A stretch of DNA of 64,000 bases from Aureibaculum flavum (GTDB lineage: Bacteria; Bacteroidota; Bacteroidia; Flavobacteriales; Flavobacteriaceae), in assembly GCF_016406085.1 (NCBI RefSeq), contig NZ_JAEHFJ010000001.1:1-64000 (forward strand). The letters run 5' to 3'. Both the position numbers and the translations under genes were made by a program. Positions 1 to 9,121 of the stretch are shown here, piece after piece (the first letter of the stretch is position 1; every line of letters starts with the position of its first letter). The notes beneath the pieces were generated by a model, which saw only the letters and a program-made list of their open reading frames with translations, did not search any database and had not been told where the DNA came from.

Positions 1-107
1 CTATTAAGTTGGCCAGATTCAATTTCTTCAACCAATTGAAGCTTGAAAGAAAGCGAATAATCTTTTTGGCTACGCTTGACGTAACCCGTCTTTGCTATTG
101 TTTTCAT
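1..107 (-). CDS. IS3-family transposase OrfA, N-terminal fragment
   Basis: Partial frame of 35 codons read from an ATG at 105-107 and cut by the window edge. It begins MKTIAKTGYVKRSQKDYS and continues with a KLQLVEEIESGQL-type segment. That matches the start of IS3/IS150-like OrfA proteins, whose N-terminal helix-turn-helix (HTH_Tnp_1) binds the element ends. It lies directly inside the presumed terminal repeat, as expected for orfA. Activity cannot be judged because the rest is missing. Confidence 0.65.
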   Translation of the reverse strand, partial: MKTIAKTGYVKRSQKDYSLSFKLQLVEEIESGQLN

Positions 108-148
108 TACACTATAGTTTTAGTGTATCGCTATTTCAGGACGGGACA
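1..148 (-). mobile_element. End of an IS3-family insertion sequence (truncated by window edge)
   Basis: The right edge at 148 fits an IS3-type terminus. Read on the minus strand, the outermost bases are TGTCCCGTCCTGAAATAGCG (129-148), starting with the TG typical of IS3-family ends. A transposase OrfA-like reading frame starts about 20 bases inside this end. The rest of the element, including the main transposase frame and the other inverted repeat, lies outside the window, so completeness and target duplication cannot be judged. Confidence 0.7.
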
Positions 149-160
149 AAAATATGAATA

Positions 161-190
161 AAAAAAGCGAGCTTAATAGCTCGCTTTTTT
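161..190. terminator. Bidirectional terminator-like hairpin after glyA
   Basis: Perfect inverted repeat AAAAAAGCGAGC (161-172) / GCTCGCTTTTTT (179-190) with a 6-nt loop. It is flanked by A and T tracts so it can work in both directions. It lies just downstream of the glyA stop (minus strand) and separates glyA from the insertion sequence. Confidence 0.85.
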
Positions 191-208
191 TATATAATAA
201 GATTTAAC

Positions 209-1483
209 TTAAGAATTAAACAATGGTCTATGACTCATCATTTCATTTACTTTTATTGCTACTGCTTCTAAGGCATCCTCATTTTGATGGTTAGTAATTA
301 CTTCATCTATAAACTCAACAATAATAGGCATATCATTTTCTTTAAGTCCACGTGTAGTAATTGCGGCAGCTCCTATTCTAATTCCTGAGGTTACAAAAGG
401 TGATTGCGTATCAAATGGAACCATATTTTTATTCACAGTAATATCAGCCTTTACCAAAGCATTTTCAGCTTCTTTTCCCGTAATATCTTTATTACGTAGA
501 TCAATCAACATCATATGATTATCTGTTCCTCCTGAAATTAAATGATAGCCTTTTGCTACAAACGCTTTTGCTAATGCAGCTGCATTCTTTTTAACCTGTA
601 ATTGATAAAACAAAAACTCATCAGTTAATGCCTCACCAAAAGCAATCGCTTTAGCTGCAATTATATGTTCTAAGGGTCCACCTTGATTTCCAGGAAATAC
701 AGCAGAATTTAAATAAGAAGACATCATTTTTGGCTTACCGTTTTTTAAAGTAACGCCCCACGGATTTTCAAAATCTTTCCCCATCATAATCATTCCTCCT
801 CTTGGACCACGCAATGTTTTATGTGTAGTTGTAGTAACCACGTGACAATGTGGTAAAGGGTCATTTAAAATACCTTTTGCTATTAATCCAGCAGGATGTG
901 ATATATCTGCAACTAATAAAGCACCAACACTATCAGCAATTTCTCTAAACTTTTTAAAATCAATATCTCTAGAGTACGCCGAAGCACCAGCTATTATTAA
1001 CTTTGGTTTTTCCTTATTAGCAGTTTCTTGAATTTTATCATAATTTAAAATTCCGGTTTCTTTATCAACGCCATAAAAAGAGGTTTCATAAAGAACACCT
1101 GAAAAATTTACAGGTGAACCATGTGTTAAATGTCCACCATGAGACAAATCAAAACCTAAAATTTTATCTTCTGGTTTTAATAATGCGAAAAATACTGCAG
1201 AATTTGCTTGAGAACCTGAGTGCGGCTGTACATTCACATACGCAGCTCCAAATAAAGCTTTAGCTCTATCTATAGCTATTTGCTCAACAACATCTACGAC
1301 TTCACACCCCCCGTAATAGCGTTTACCAGGATATCCTTCGGCATATTTATTTGTTAGTACAGAACCTGCAGCTTCCATTACCTGTTCACTTACAAAATTT
1401 TCTGAAGCAATCAATTCAAGGCCATTGAGTTGTCGCTGTTTCTCTTCTTCTATTAAATCAAAAATTTCTTGATCACGTTGCAT
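209..1483 (-). CDS. glyA: Serine hydroxymethyltransferase
   Basis: PLP enzyme that interconverts serine plus tetrahydrofolate with glycine plus 5,10-methylene-THF, the main cytosolic source of one-carbon units. The 424-residue length is normal for bacterial GlyA. Diagnostic segments are seen throughout: ASENF near residue 27, YPGKRYYGG (51-59), the [10 protein letters not shown] segment (191-200) with the PLP-contacting Asp and His, and the PLP Schiff-base motif [14 protein letters not shown] (217-230) with Lys222. The gene is monocistronic in this view, divergent from fahA, and followed by a strong hairpin. The call is secure. Confidence 0.98.
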   Translation of the reverse strand: MQRDQEIFDLIEEEKQRQLNGLELIASENFVSEQVMEAAGSVLTNKYAEGYPGKRYYGGCEVVDVVEQIAIDRAKALFGAAYVNVQPHSGSQANSAVFFALLKPEDKILGFDLSHGGHLTHGSPVNFSGVLYETSFYGVDKETGILNYDKIQETANKEKPKLIIAGASAYSRDIDFKKFREIADSVGALLVADISHPAGLIAKGILNDPLPHCHVVTTTTHKTLRGPRGGMIMMGKDFENPWGVTLKNGKPKMMSSYLNSAVFPGNQGGPLEHIIAAKAIAFGEALTDEFLFYQLQVKKNAAALAKAFVAKGYHLISGGTDNHMMLIDLRNKDITGKEAENALVKADITVNKNMVPFDTQSPFVTSGIRIGAAAITTRGLKENDMPIIVEFIDEVITNHQNEDALEAVAIKVNEMMSHRPLFNS

Positions 1484-1693
1484 TGTAATTGTTTTATAAA
1501 AAACTTATTTTATACTTTCAAATGATTAGGAGTAACATTCTTTTAAAACCCTTTTGAACTTTTAAAAATTTAAGTTTTTCAACTATGCATTAAAAAAGTC
1601 TCCAAATTGCCATAAAATTGCTATTTTTCAAATCGATTTAAAAAGTACAAATCAGTTCTATGTTAAAGTGATGCCAAAAATACTAATTTCATT

Positions 1694-1722
1694 TTGCAAA
1701 AACATATAAACTTATATATTTG
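1694..1722 (+). promoter_or_regulatory. Bacteroidetes-type promoter for fahA
   Basis: TTG at 1694-1696 and TATATTTG at 1715-1722 are separated by 18 nt. This matches the flavobacterial -33/-7 pattern TTG-N17-23-TAnnTTTG. The fahA start codon follows 23 nt downstream. Confidence 0.7.
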
Positions 1723-1745
1723 AATAAAATTTATACAATTAAAAG

Positions 1746-3026
1746 ATGGTAATAAAAGCAAATGATCCGAATAGAAAGTCTTGGTTGAATGTTGAAAAGG
1801 ATTCTGACTTCCCAATACAAAATATCCCTTTTGGTGTTTTTTTAACAAGAGATGATATTATAACAATAGGGACAAGGATAGGCAACTACGCTATTGATTT
1901 AGGAGCATTGCATCAATTAGGCTATTTTAGTGAAATTCCATTAACTGATGATATATTTTTACAAGACACTTTAAACGATTTTATAGCGGATGGCAGAATA
2001 ACGTGGAGATTGGTAAGAAATAGAATTGCTGAAATTTTTGATAGTAATAATTCTATTTTAAAAGACAATGAAGAACACAAAGACCGTATTATCTTTACAA
2101 TGGATGAAGTTGAAATGCAATTACCAGTAACTATAGGTGATTATACTGATTTTTATGCAAGCAAAGAACACGCTACCAATGTAGGAAGTATTTTTAGAGA
2201 TCCTGAAAATGCATTGATGCCCAACTGGTTGCATATTCCTATTGGATATCACGGTAGAAGTTCTTCAATTATTCCTTCAGGAACACCAATAAAAAGACCA
2301 AACGGACAAACAAAGCCTAAAGGTTCTGATACTCCAATTTTTGGTCCATCAAAATTGGTTGATTTTGAATTGGAAATGGCTTTTATTACGACAGATGTTA
2401 ATAAATTAGGTGAAACCATAAAGCTTGAAGAAGCTGAAGATTTTATTTTTGGATTAATTTTATTTAATGATTGGAGTGCTAGAGACATACAAGGCTGGGA
2501 ATACGCTCCGCTAGGTCCATTCTTGGGGAAAAGTTTTGCATCAACCATTTCACCTTGGATAGTAACTTTAGATGCTTTAGAGCCTTTTAGAACGGCTAGT
2601 CCTCAACAAAACCCTATACCACTACCCTATTTACAACAATCGGGCAATAGAAGTTTAGATATAAAATTACAAGCTTCAATATTACCAGAAAATGGAAAAG
2701 AAACTAAAGTTTCTGAATCTAACTTTAAATATATGTATTGGACCATGGCTCAACAATTAACACATCATACAAGTAATGGTTGTAATGTAAGAGCTGGTGA
2801 CATGATGGGCTCAGGGACTATATCTGGTCCAACAAAAGAAAGTTATGGGTCAATGCTTGAATTGACTTGGGCTGGGAAAAACCCTATTACTTTAAATGAT
2901 GGCTCTGAACGTAAATTTATCAATGATAATGATACCGTTATTTTGAGAGGCTATTGTAAAAATGATACGGTTAGAATTGGGTTTGGTGATTGTAGCGGAA
3001 AGATGCTTCCTGCATCAATTAAATAG
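1746..3026 (+). CDS. fahA: Fumarylacetoacetase
   Basis: Hydrolyses fumarylacetoacetate to fumarate and acetoacetate, the last step of tyrosine and phenylalanine catabolism. The 426-residue length fits the eukaryote/Bacteroidetes-type FAH. It has an N-terminal SH3-like domain and the C-terminal FAH fold. GDYTDFYASKEHATNVG (131-147) carries the metal ligand Asp135 and the catalytic His142, equivalent to Asp126 and His133 of the mouse enzyme. DWSARDIQGWEY and GDMMGSGTISGP are family signatures. A good promoter lies immediately upstream. The other tyrosine-degradation genes are not in the window. Confidence 0.97.
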   Translation: MVIKANDPNRKSWLNVEKDSDFPIQNIPFGVFLTRDDIITIGTRIGNYAIDLGALHQLGYFSEIPLTDDIFLQDTLNDFIADGRITWRLVRNRIAEIFDSNNSILKDNEEHKDRIIFTMDEVEMQLPVTIGDYTDFYASKEHATNVGSIFRDPENALMPNWLHIPIGYHGRSSSIIPSGTPIKRPNGQTKPKGSDTPIFGPSKLVDFELEMAFITTDVNKLGETIKLEEAEDFIFGLILFNDWSARDIQGWEYAPLGPFLGKSFASTISPWIVTLDALEPFRTASPQQNPIPLPYLQQSGNRSLDIKLQASILPENGKETKVSESNFKYMYWTMAQQLTHHTSNGCNVRAGDMMGSGTISGPTKESYGSMLELTWAGKNPITLNDGSERKFINDNDTVILRGYCKNDTVRIGFGDCSGKMLPASIK

Positions 3027-3826
3027 ATATTTTATTTTTAGCTGAATCTTGTTCAGAACAAGGATTAATTATTCAACCCATTCAACTAATTTATAATAAT
3101 CTTTATCTTTCGAAGTGTAAAAAATGTTATTGCATGTTTAAAAATAGTTATTTTGGGTCTATGTAGCACTTAAATTAATAAAATAGACCACATTACATGC
3201 CTCATTTCAAAAAATTAAAAGCAAAGAGATTCGTTTTTTCCTATCAACTAAATCACCAAAAACAAAATATAATTAACTTTATTTATCTTATTAATGATAG
3301 CTGAATCTAATTATCCTAATATAAAACCTTCACTATCCTTGAAAGATTTTTGACGATGGCACAAGAAATAATTTATCGTTTTATTTGTTGAATTTACTTC
3401 TTATAAAGTTTAAATTAATAGGATCTATACCTAACATTAAATTAAACACGGATCTGTCAACTATCCCAGTCCAATATTCTAATATTATTAGGAACCATAA
3501 TGTCTTTATTATAGAAATAAAAAAGACATTATCAACAGGAAATATCCCTATTTTTAATAGGTTTTTCCCTGTGTCATTTAGGGTATTTTTCCTCTTTTTA
3601 GTAATCCATAATAACTTTAATTTTATTGATTCAGTTTTGACTTGGATAAGGATTTTTTGATTAAGTCAATACTTAATTAATTATGATACAATTATAACGG
3701 AAGTAATGAAAAGTTTTATAACTTGTTAAGTGATTATTATTTCTAATTCAAATTTATGATATATTGTTATTATTTAACAATAAAAATATTAAAGTATACA
3801 AAGCCCCATACGAATAATCAATTATT
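3027..3826. other. Long intergenic region with tandem hairpins, no convincing gene
   Basis: About 800 nt between fahA and the dlt-like operon. A 91-codon frame at 3385-3660 starts with TTG and overlaps two inverted repeats, so it is not accepted as a gene. Structures seen are a near-loopless palindrome CTTGTTC-A-GAACAAG around 3045-3060, hairpins at 3499-3530 and 3536-3571, and the inverted repeat ATTGTTA-N5-TAACAAT at 3763-3781, 45 nt before the first operon gene. It probably contains the operon promoter, but no clear TTG/TAnnTTTG pair was found. Confidence 0.5.
3499..3571 (+). other. Two tandem hairpins, possible structured RNA or terminator
   Basis: The first stem is AATGTCTTT (3499-3507) with AAAGACATT (3522-3530). 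The second runs from 3536 to 3571, with CCCTATT...AATAGG at its apex and CAGG...CCCTG at its base. CCCT...AGGG just downstream could pair as an alternative. There is no coding support. It might be a small RNA, a leader of the downstream operon, or a chance feature of AT-rich DNA. Confidence 0.3.
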
Positions 3827-5320
3827 ATGTTTAACAAAGAAGTAATACTGCCTTTTCTGAAATCAATTGAAACTTTCGAAAATCATAACGCTTTTTGTAT
3901 TAATGAACACTTTTATACATATAAAGAACTTAGTAATTCTGTTACCAAAGTTCGTTTCGCACTTCAAAAAGAGAAAATTATAAATAAAAATATTGGACTT
4001 GTAGCAAATGATGATATTGAAACTTACGCATCAATTTTTGCGATTTGGTTAGAAGGCTGTGCATACGTGACTTTACATCCAAAACAACCAATGGATAGAA
4101 TTATGGAAATAATTGACCAAGCTGAAATCTCCTTAATTTTAAATTCAAGTACAGATTTGTTATTTCCTTCGATTAAAACCATTGAAAGTAAAAACCTAAA
4201 ATCAGGCATAATTGACAATCTACCAAAGTTAACTGATGAAAATTCCCTTGCCTACATACTTTTCACTTCAGGAAGTACAGGAAAGCCAAAAGGAGTGCAA
4301 ATTAGTCGAAAAAATATCGGAGCTTTCATGAATTCCTTTTGGAAAACAGAAATTCACATTAATGAAAATGATCGATGCTTACAGTGTTTTGATTTAACTT
4401 TCGATGTTTCCGTTCAATCTTATTTGGTTCCACTTACAAAAGGAGCATGCATATACACAATTCCACATGACCAGATAAAATATAGTTATGTATTTGGATT
4501 ATTAGAAGATTACAAACTGACTTTTGCGACCATGGCTCCATCAATTATAAGATATTTACAGCCATATTTTGACGAGATTAATGCTCCAAATCTTCGATAC
4601 AACATACTTACTGCTGAAGCATCTTCTCTTGATTTGGTAGAAGAATGGGCAACTTGTATTCCAAATGCAGAAATATTAGATTTTTATGGACCAACAGAGG
4701 CAACTATATATTGTACATATAATAAATTCAATCGTTTCGGTGTTAATAAACAATTAAATGGAATGATGTCAATTGGAAAAGCAATGCATGGGGTAAAAGC
4801 AATTATTATTGATGAGAAGGGTAAAACGCTTGGTGCAAATAAAAAAGGGGAATTATGTGTAAGTGGTGATCAGTTAACGCCTGGATATTGGAAGAATCAT
4901 GAAAAAAATAGCTCATCTTTTTTTACCGTTGAAATTGATGGTAGTAATACTAGGTTTTATAAAACTGGAGATTTATGTTATATTGATAATGAAGGAGATA
5001 TTTTACTTTCAGGTCGCTTAGATTATCAAGTAAAGATTCAAGGATATCGTATAGAATTAGGAGAAATAGAGTTTCATGCACGTTATTTTTTAAAAAAAAT
5101 TAATGTTGTGGTATTACCTTTTATAAACAAAACTAAAAATACGGAATTGGCTTTATTTATAGAAAATGAAGTTCAAAATACAGATTTGTTAATAGATTAT
5201 TTAAAATCAAAGTTACCTTCTTATATGATACCTACAAAAACAATAGGTGTTTCAGAATTTCCAATTAATACTAATGGAAAAATTGATAAGAATTTGTTGA
5301 AACTAAAAATAGGAAAATAA
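3827..5320 (+). CDS. Amino-acid adenylating enzyme, DltA/NRPS A-domain-like
   Basis: Stand-alone adenylation domain (497 residues, the size of DltA). It should activate a carboxylic acid with ATP and load it on the acyl carrier protein encoded at 5992. Core motifs are in order: FTSGSTGKPKG (146-156), FDVSV with Asp193 at the position that holds the alpha-amino group in amino-acid-specific A domains, FYGPTEAT, YKTGDLC (378-384), GRLDYQVKIQGYRIELGEIE (396-415) and NGKIDK with the catalytic Lys485. An amino acid is therefore a more likely substrate than a fatty acid. Which amino acid (D-Ala as in DltA, or another) cannot be read with certainty. First gene of a five-gene operon, 3 nt before the next gene. 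Confidence 0.9.
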   Translation: MFNKEVILPFLKSIETFENHNAFCINEHFYTYKELSNSVTKVRFALQKEKIINKNIGLVANDDIETYASIFAIWLEGCAYVTLHPKQPMDRIMEIIDQAEISLILNSSTDLLFPSIKTIESKNLKSGIIDNLPKLTDENSLAYILFTSGSTGKPKGVQISRKNIGAFMNSFWKTEIHINENDRCLQCFDLTFDVSVQSYLVPLTKGACIYTIPHDQIKYSYVFGLLEDYKLTFATMAPSIIRYLQPYFDEINAPNLRYNILTAEASSLDLVEEWATCIPNAEILDFYGPTEATIYCTYNKFNRFGVNKQLNGMMSIGKAMHGVKAIIIDEKGKTLGANKKGELCVSGDQLTPGYWKNHEKNSSSFFTVEIDGSNTRFYKTGDLCYIDNEGDILLSGRLDYQVKIQGYRIELGEIEFHARYFLKKINVVVLPFINKTKNTELALFIENEVQNTDLLIDYLKSKLPSYMIPTKTIGVSEFPINTNGKIDKNLLKLKIGK

Positions 5321-5323
5321 AGT

Positions 5324-5983
5324 ATGAAAGATTTATTTTTAAGAAAAGCAACAATTCATGATATTCCATTTTTGATAGAAACAATTATAGAAGCTGAAAA
5401 AGCCGGAACGGACACTTTATCTTATGCAACAATTTTTGAATTGAAAGAAGCAGAAATAAAAACTTATTTGGAAGCAATACTTAAGGAAGAAATTGATGGT
5501 TGTGAGCTTTCAATTTCAAGTTTTTTAGTTGCTGAGAAAAATAAGAATTTAATTGCAGCCTCCTGTGCTTGGGTAGAAGGCACTGAAGGTGTCCCTTCAA
5601 GAATTTTAAAAGGGAATCTACTAAATTATTTCATACCAAAGAAAAACATTGAAAAGGCAAAGGTTTTGAGTAAAATGTTAAATGAATTACAATTTGAGTC
5701 TATGCCAAATAGTATTCATTTTGGTGTTGGATATGTTACAAAAAAAAATAGAGGAAATAATTTATTGGGAATTCTTAAAAAAGAACAAATAGTTATATTA
5801 TCAAAAATCAATAAAAATATTAATGAAGCCTATGTGGATATTTTTGAGAATAATATCCCCGCAATTAAAATCAATAAAAAATTAGATTTTAAAATTATTT
5901 CAAGAAAAGATACCTCGAATAAAGATATTTTTAATTATCTACCCTCGAATAAGAAAATTTTAATGAAAAAAGAATTAAAATAA
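5324..5983 (+). CDS. GNAT-family N-acyltransferase in the dlt-like operon
   Basis: 219 residues. The FLRKATIHDIPFL start and the segment HFGVGYVTKKNRGNNLLG (132-149), an RGxxLG-type motif A for acetyl-CoA, identify a GNAT fold. VDIFENNIPAIKINKKLDF fits the usual C-terminal N-A-x-x-x-Y/F-x-K-x-G-F-like segment. It sits between the adenylating enzyme and the carrier protein with gaps of only 3 and 8 nt, so they were probably co-selected. The classical dlt operon has no GNAT. Inference: it may acylate the amino group of the carrier-bound amino acid, or modify the sugar acceptor. The substrate is unknown. Confidence 0.75.
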   Translation: MKDLFLRKATIHDIPFLIETIIEAEKAGTDTLSYATIFELKEAEIKTYLEAILKEEIDGCELSISSFLVAEKNKNLIAASCAWVEGTEGVPSRILKGNLLNYFIPKKNIEKAKVLSKMLNELQFESMPNSIHFGVGYVTKKNRGNNLLGILKKEQIVILSKINKNINEAYVDIFENNIPAIKINKKLDFKIISRKDTSNKDIFNYLPSNKKILMKKELK

Positions 5984-5991
5984 AAAACATT

Positions 5992-6234
5992 ATGGAAAAA
6001 TCACAAATAAAAGATGAATTAGACAATATTTTTAAAAAAATATTTAACAATGAAACGTTAGAAATTTCAGAAAATATGTCTGCAAATGATGTAGATAATT
6101 GGGACTCCTTATCGCACATGCTATTAATAACTGAAATTGAGGACCATTTTTCAATTAAATTTAAGCTTCGTGAACTTAATAAAATGAAAAATGTAGGTGT
6201 TTTAATAGACATCTTAAGTTCGAAGCTAAATTAA
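5992..6234 (+). CDS. Acyl carrier protein, DltC-like
   Basis: 80-residue carrier protein of ACP/PCP size. The phosphopantetheine site is in DNWDSLSHM, with Ser39 as the attachment residue, followed by the acidic helix II ITEIEDHF. It lies directly after the adenylating enzyme and GNAT and 12 nt before the MBOAT gene. This gives the DltA-DltC-DltB-DltD gene complement. It most likely carries the activated amino acid as a thioester in the cytoplasm and presents it to the membrane acyltransferase. Confidence 0.9.
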   Translation: MEKSQIKDELDNIFKKIFNNETLEISENMSANDVDNWDSLSHMLLITEIEDHFSIKFKLRELNKMKNVGVLIDILSSKLN

Positions 6235-6246
6235 CCATTATTTACT

Positions 6247-7686
6247 ATGGTTTTTACTTCTTTTAATTTTTTAATCTTTTTTCCAATTGTAATAGTCCTT
6301 TATTACTTAATTCCTAGTCGAATTAGGTGGTGTTTTCTTTTGTTAACAAGCATTTTTTTTTACGCAAATGTCCTTCCTTTATATGTAATATTGCTTTTAT
6401 TTGTTTCTCTAATAACCTACCTATTTGGCATAATTATAGAGAGAGAAAAAAGTGATAGTAAAAAAGAAAAGTTTCTTATTATTGGTATAATCTTAGTCTT
6501 TCTGCCATTGTTCATTTTCAAATATTATGATTTTTTAAATGAAATGATATTTAACTTTATGGACTATTTTTCGATACGTTTTCCATTACCAAAATTAAAT
6601 TTATTACTTCCTGTAGGTATTTCATTTTACACCTTTATGGCAATAGGTTATTTATTCGATATATATAATGAAGAAATTAAGGCTGAAAAGAATATCGGTC
6701 TAATTACTTTATTTTTATCCTTCTTCCCTCTAGTTCTTTCAGGCCCTATCGAAAGGGCTCCTAGCATGTTACCACAATTTAAAAGTGAGTTAACATTCAA
6801 TTATGAAAAAGCTGTTCAAGGTTTTAAATTTATTATTTGGGGATACTTTATGAAGTTAGTGGTTGCTGATCGAATTGGGATTTATACAGATGTGGTTCTA
6901 AGCAATATGGAGTATCATTCTGGCAAAACCTTACTATTTACCGTTTTAATTTATCCACTACAGTTGTATGCTGATTTAGGTGGGTATTCATTAATTGCTA
7001 TAGGTGTTGCTGGAGTTTTAGGTATAAAAGTACGACGAAATTTTAACCGACCTTTTTTTGCTACAACACTTTCAGAATTTTGGCGTAGATGGCACATGTC
7101 TCTAATTTCGTGGATTTTAGATTACGTTTACACCCCTTTGTCGTTTGCTTTTAGAAGATATAAAATGAAAGGTGTACTGTTAACCGTAATCTTAACATTA
7201 TTTATTATGGGCATGTGGCACGGTGCAACATTAACTTATTTAATGTGGGCTTTGTTTCAGGGGGTTGTGCTCAGTTTTGAGGCAATAACAAAAAATAAAA
7301 AATTCGCTTTTGAAAAAAAATATAATCTTTCTAAGAAATGGTGGTACATTGCATTTGGAATTTCTATAACATATATATTATTTGCATTTTCATTTTTAAC
7401 AGGAGGAAATAGACATACATTTTCAGAAGGAATCATGGCCTTTGAAAAAATAATAAACTTCTCAGGTTCTATCTTTATTGATAGTCCATCAAATTTAATT
7501 TTTATTATTTTAGGTGCTTTTATTTTATTATTAAAAGACTTTAAGGAAGAATTTTTTTCTTCACGATTATTATTTTTTAATAATAAACTGAAAATTATTC
7601 GAATTTTATCTTATAGTTTTATTATTATATTAATCCTTTTAATAGGGGTTTTTGATGCAGGACAATTCATTTATTTTAAATTTTAA
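6247..7686 (+). CDS. MBOAT-family membrane O-acyltransferase (DltB/AlgI-like)
   Basis: 479 residues with about ten or more hydrophobic segments. Signatures of the DltB/AlgI/PatA branch are present: LPVGISFYTFMAIGYLFDIY (121-140), SEFWRRWHMSLISWILDYVY (276-295) with His283, and the invariant catalytic His325 in MGMWHGATLTYLMWALFQG. These proteins pass an acyl group across the inner membrane to an extracytoplasmic acceptor or partner protein. The adjacent carrier protein suggests the donor is acyl-S-ACP. The 3' end overlaps the SGNH gene, typical of translational coupling. Confidence 0.93.
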   Translation: MVFTSFNFLIFFPIVIVLYYLIPSRIRWCFLLLTSIFFYANVLPLYVILLLFVSLITYLFGIIIEREKSDSKKEKFLIIGIILVFLPLFIFKYYDFLNEMIFNFMDYFSIRFPLPKLNLLLPVGISFYTFMAIGYLFDIYNEEIKAEKNIGLITLFLSFFPLVLSGPIERAPSMLPQFKSELTFNYEKAVQGFKFIIWGYFMKLVVADRIGIYTDVVLSNMEYHSGKTLLFTVLIYPLQLYADLGGYSLIAIGVAGVLGIKVRRNFNRPFFATTLSEFWRRWHMSLISWILDYVYTPLSFAFRRYKMKGVLLTVILTLFIMGMWHGATLTYLMWALFQGVVLSFEAITKNKKFAFEKKYNLSKKWWYIAFGISITYILFAFSFLTGGNRHTFSEGIMAFEKIINFSGSIFIDSPSNLIFIILGAFILLLKDFKEEFFSSRLLFFNNKLKIIRILSYSFIIILILLIGVFDAGQFIYFKF

Positions 7687-8593
7687 TATCATTAAAAAAA
7701 TAGTTTTAAACATATCTTTAGTATTTATAGTAGTTGGTATATTTGATTTTTTAATTGGAAATACATTACGTTTTTTCTATTTTAAAGAATCCTCTGGCCT
7801 TCATTATAGAACAACCTATGCCATAGATTCAACTCAAGCTGATGTACTAATTTTTGGTGCTTCTACCGCTAACCATCATTATGTTCCCCAGGTATTTGAA
7901 AACTCTTTAAACATGACTTATTACAACACAGGCAGGGATGGTCAAGGTATTTTATACCAATTAGCAGTTTTAAAATCTATTCTTAAAAGATATAAGCCAT
8001 CTGTCATTATCTTAGATCATACTGCGAGATTTAATAATAGCGAAAAAGATTTTGAGCGATTATCTGCACTTTTACCATATTATAAAGATCATAAAGAAAT
8101 TCGAGCGATTATTGAAAAAAAAAGTTCTTTTGAACAAATAAAATTATTATCAAACATTTACCCATATAATTCAAATATGCTAACCATTGCGTTAGGTAAT
8201 TTAGAATTTAATAAAAAAAGAAAACCTGATATTAAAGGGTATGTAGAATTAAATGGTATTTGGGAAGGGGCATTAGATTCTATAAATAATAAAGGAGATA
8301 TTAATAATGATATAATAAAAATACGTGCATTGGAAGAATTTATAGAATTGTCAAAGAATTCAGGAGCGAATCTTTTCATCATAAAGTCACCTGTTTTTAA
8401 AATTTCACCGAATAACATTGATAGTTTATTAACTACAATAAGTTTAAAACATAAAATTCCATTCTATAATTTCAAACAAGATTCAATTTTTCTGAATAAT
8501 CCATTTTTATTTAAAGATTTAGTTCACCTGAACAAAGAAGGAGCAACCGTTATTTCAAATATTATATGTGATAGTATTAAGCAGCATTTATAA
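7655..8593 (+). CDS. Membrane-anchored SGNH-hydrolase-like protein, DltD/AlgX-like
   Basis: 312 residues from the ATG at 7655. A TTG one codon upstream is possible but the ATG is preferred. One N-terminal membrane segment (about residues 15-37) is followed by an extracytoplasmic domain. FGASTANHHY carries a candidate nucleophile Ser70, and DLVHLNKEG near the C terminus supplies the Asp288/His291 pair of SGNH enzymes. This matches the partner role of DltD or AlgX/AlgJ, which complete acyl transfer to the glycan outside the membrane. It overlaps the MBOAT gene by 32 nt. Family assignment rests on motifs and context; overall similarity to DltD itself is not obvious. Confidence 0.75.
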   Translation: MQDNSFILNFNIIKKIVLNISLVFIVVGIFDFLIGNTLRFFYFKESSGLHYRTTYAIDSTQADVLIFGASTANHHYVPQVFENSLNMTYYNTGRDGQGILYQLAVLKSILKRYKPSVIILDHTARFNNSEKDFERLSALLPYYKDHKEIRAIIEKKSSFEQIKLLSNIYPYNSNMLTIALGNLEFNKKRKPDIKGYVELNGIWEGALDSINNKGDINNDIIKIRALEEFIELSKNSGANLFIIKSPVFKISPNNIDSLLTTISLKHKIPFYNFKQDSIFLNNPFLFKDLVHLNKEGATVISNIICDSIKQHL

Positions 8594-9121
8594 ACTATGA
8601 ACATAAATAATAATAATAATAATAATAAGTAACATTTTAGTAAAAAGTATAGAACCTATAATACCTACGATTTTAATCAAAACTCATTTGATTTTTTTTT
8701 AAAGTAGGCCTCTAAATAGTTCATAATACTTTATATAATTATATTCTTGCCTATGTGTTATAAGAAAAGAATTAATACCATCCTCAAAATTATTAAATAA
8801 TATATATCATTATTTCACATTGTTAACGCTATTTTAAATTTATTTAAAGTAAACTTATAATTCAAAAGATATTATAAAAGTGTATATACAGTAAAATAAT
8901 GATAGTTTGATTTTATAACTTCACATTCTTAATGCAAGGTTTTTTTTTATTAATCACCTTAATCATATATAGATTTATTAACTTAAAATATATTATTTTG
9001 ATACTATTTATTGAATTTTAATTTAGCTTTCAAACACTTTTTCTTAAAAGAAATATAACCCAATAAAAAACCATCTTAAAATAAGATGGTTTTTAATTAT
9101 TGCTATTTTATATTAATACAA
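8594..9121. other. AT-rich intergenic region with triplet repeat
   Basis: About 530 nt between the convergent dlt-like operon and the polysaccharide locus. It holds (AAT)7 at 8606-8626 just after the operon and a clear hairpin at 9066-9094. No coding frame of substance was seen. Confidence 0.6.
9066..9094. terminator. Terminator hairpin at the end of the polysaccharide locus
   Basis: Stem AAAAACCATCTTA (9066-9078) / TAAGATGGTTTTT (9082-9094) with a 3-nt loop and flanking A/T tracts. It lies just downstream of the minus-strand sugar-transferase stop at 9122 and could also stop plus-strand transcripts. Confidence 0.85.

Noticed and set aside
3385-3660. 91-codon plus-strand frame in the gap before the dlt-like operon
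   Set aside because: TTG start, low-complexity composition, overlaps two hairpins, no family resemblance.
8598-8633. Short frame MNI followed by poly-Asn over the (AAT)7 tract
   Set aside because: A translation of a simple repeat, only 11 codons.
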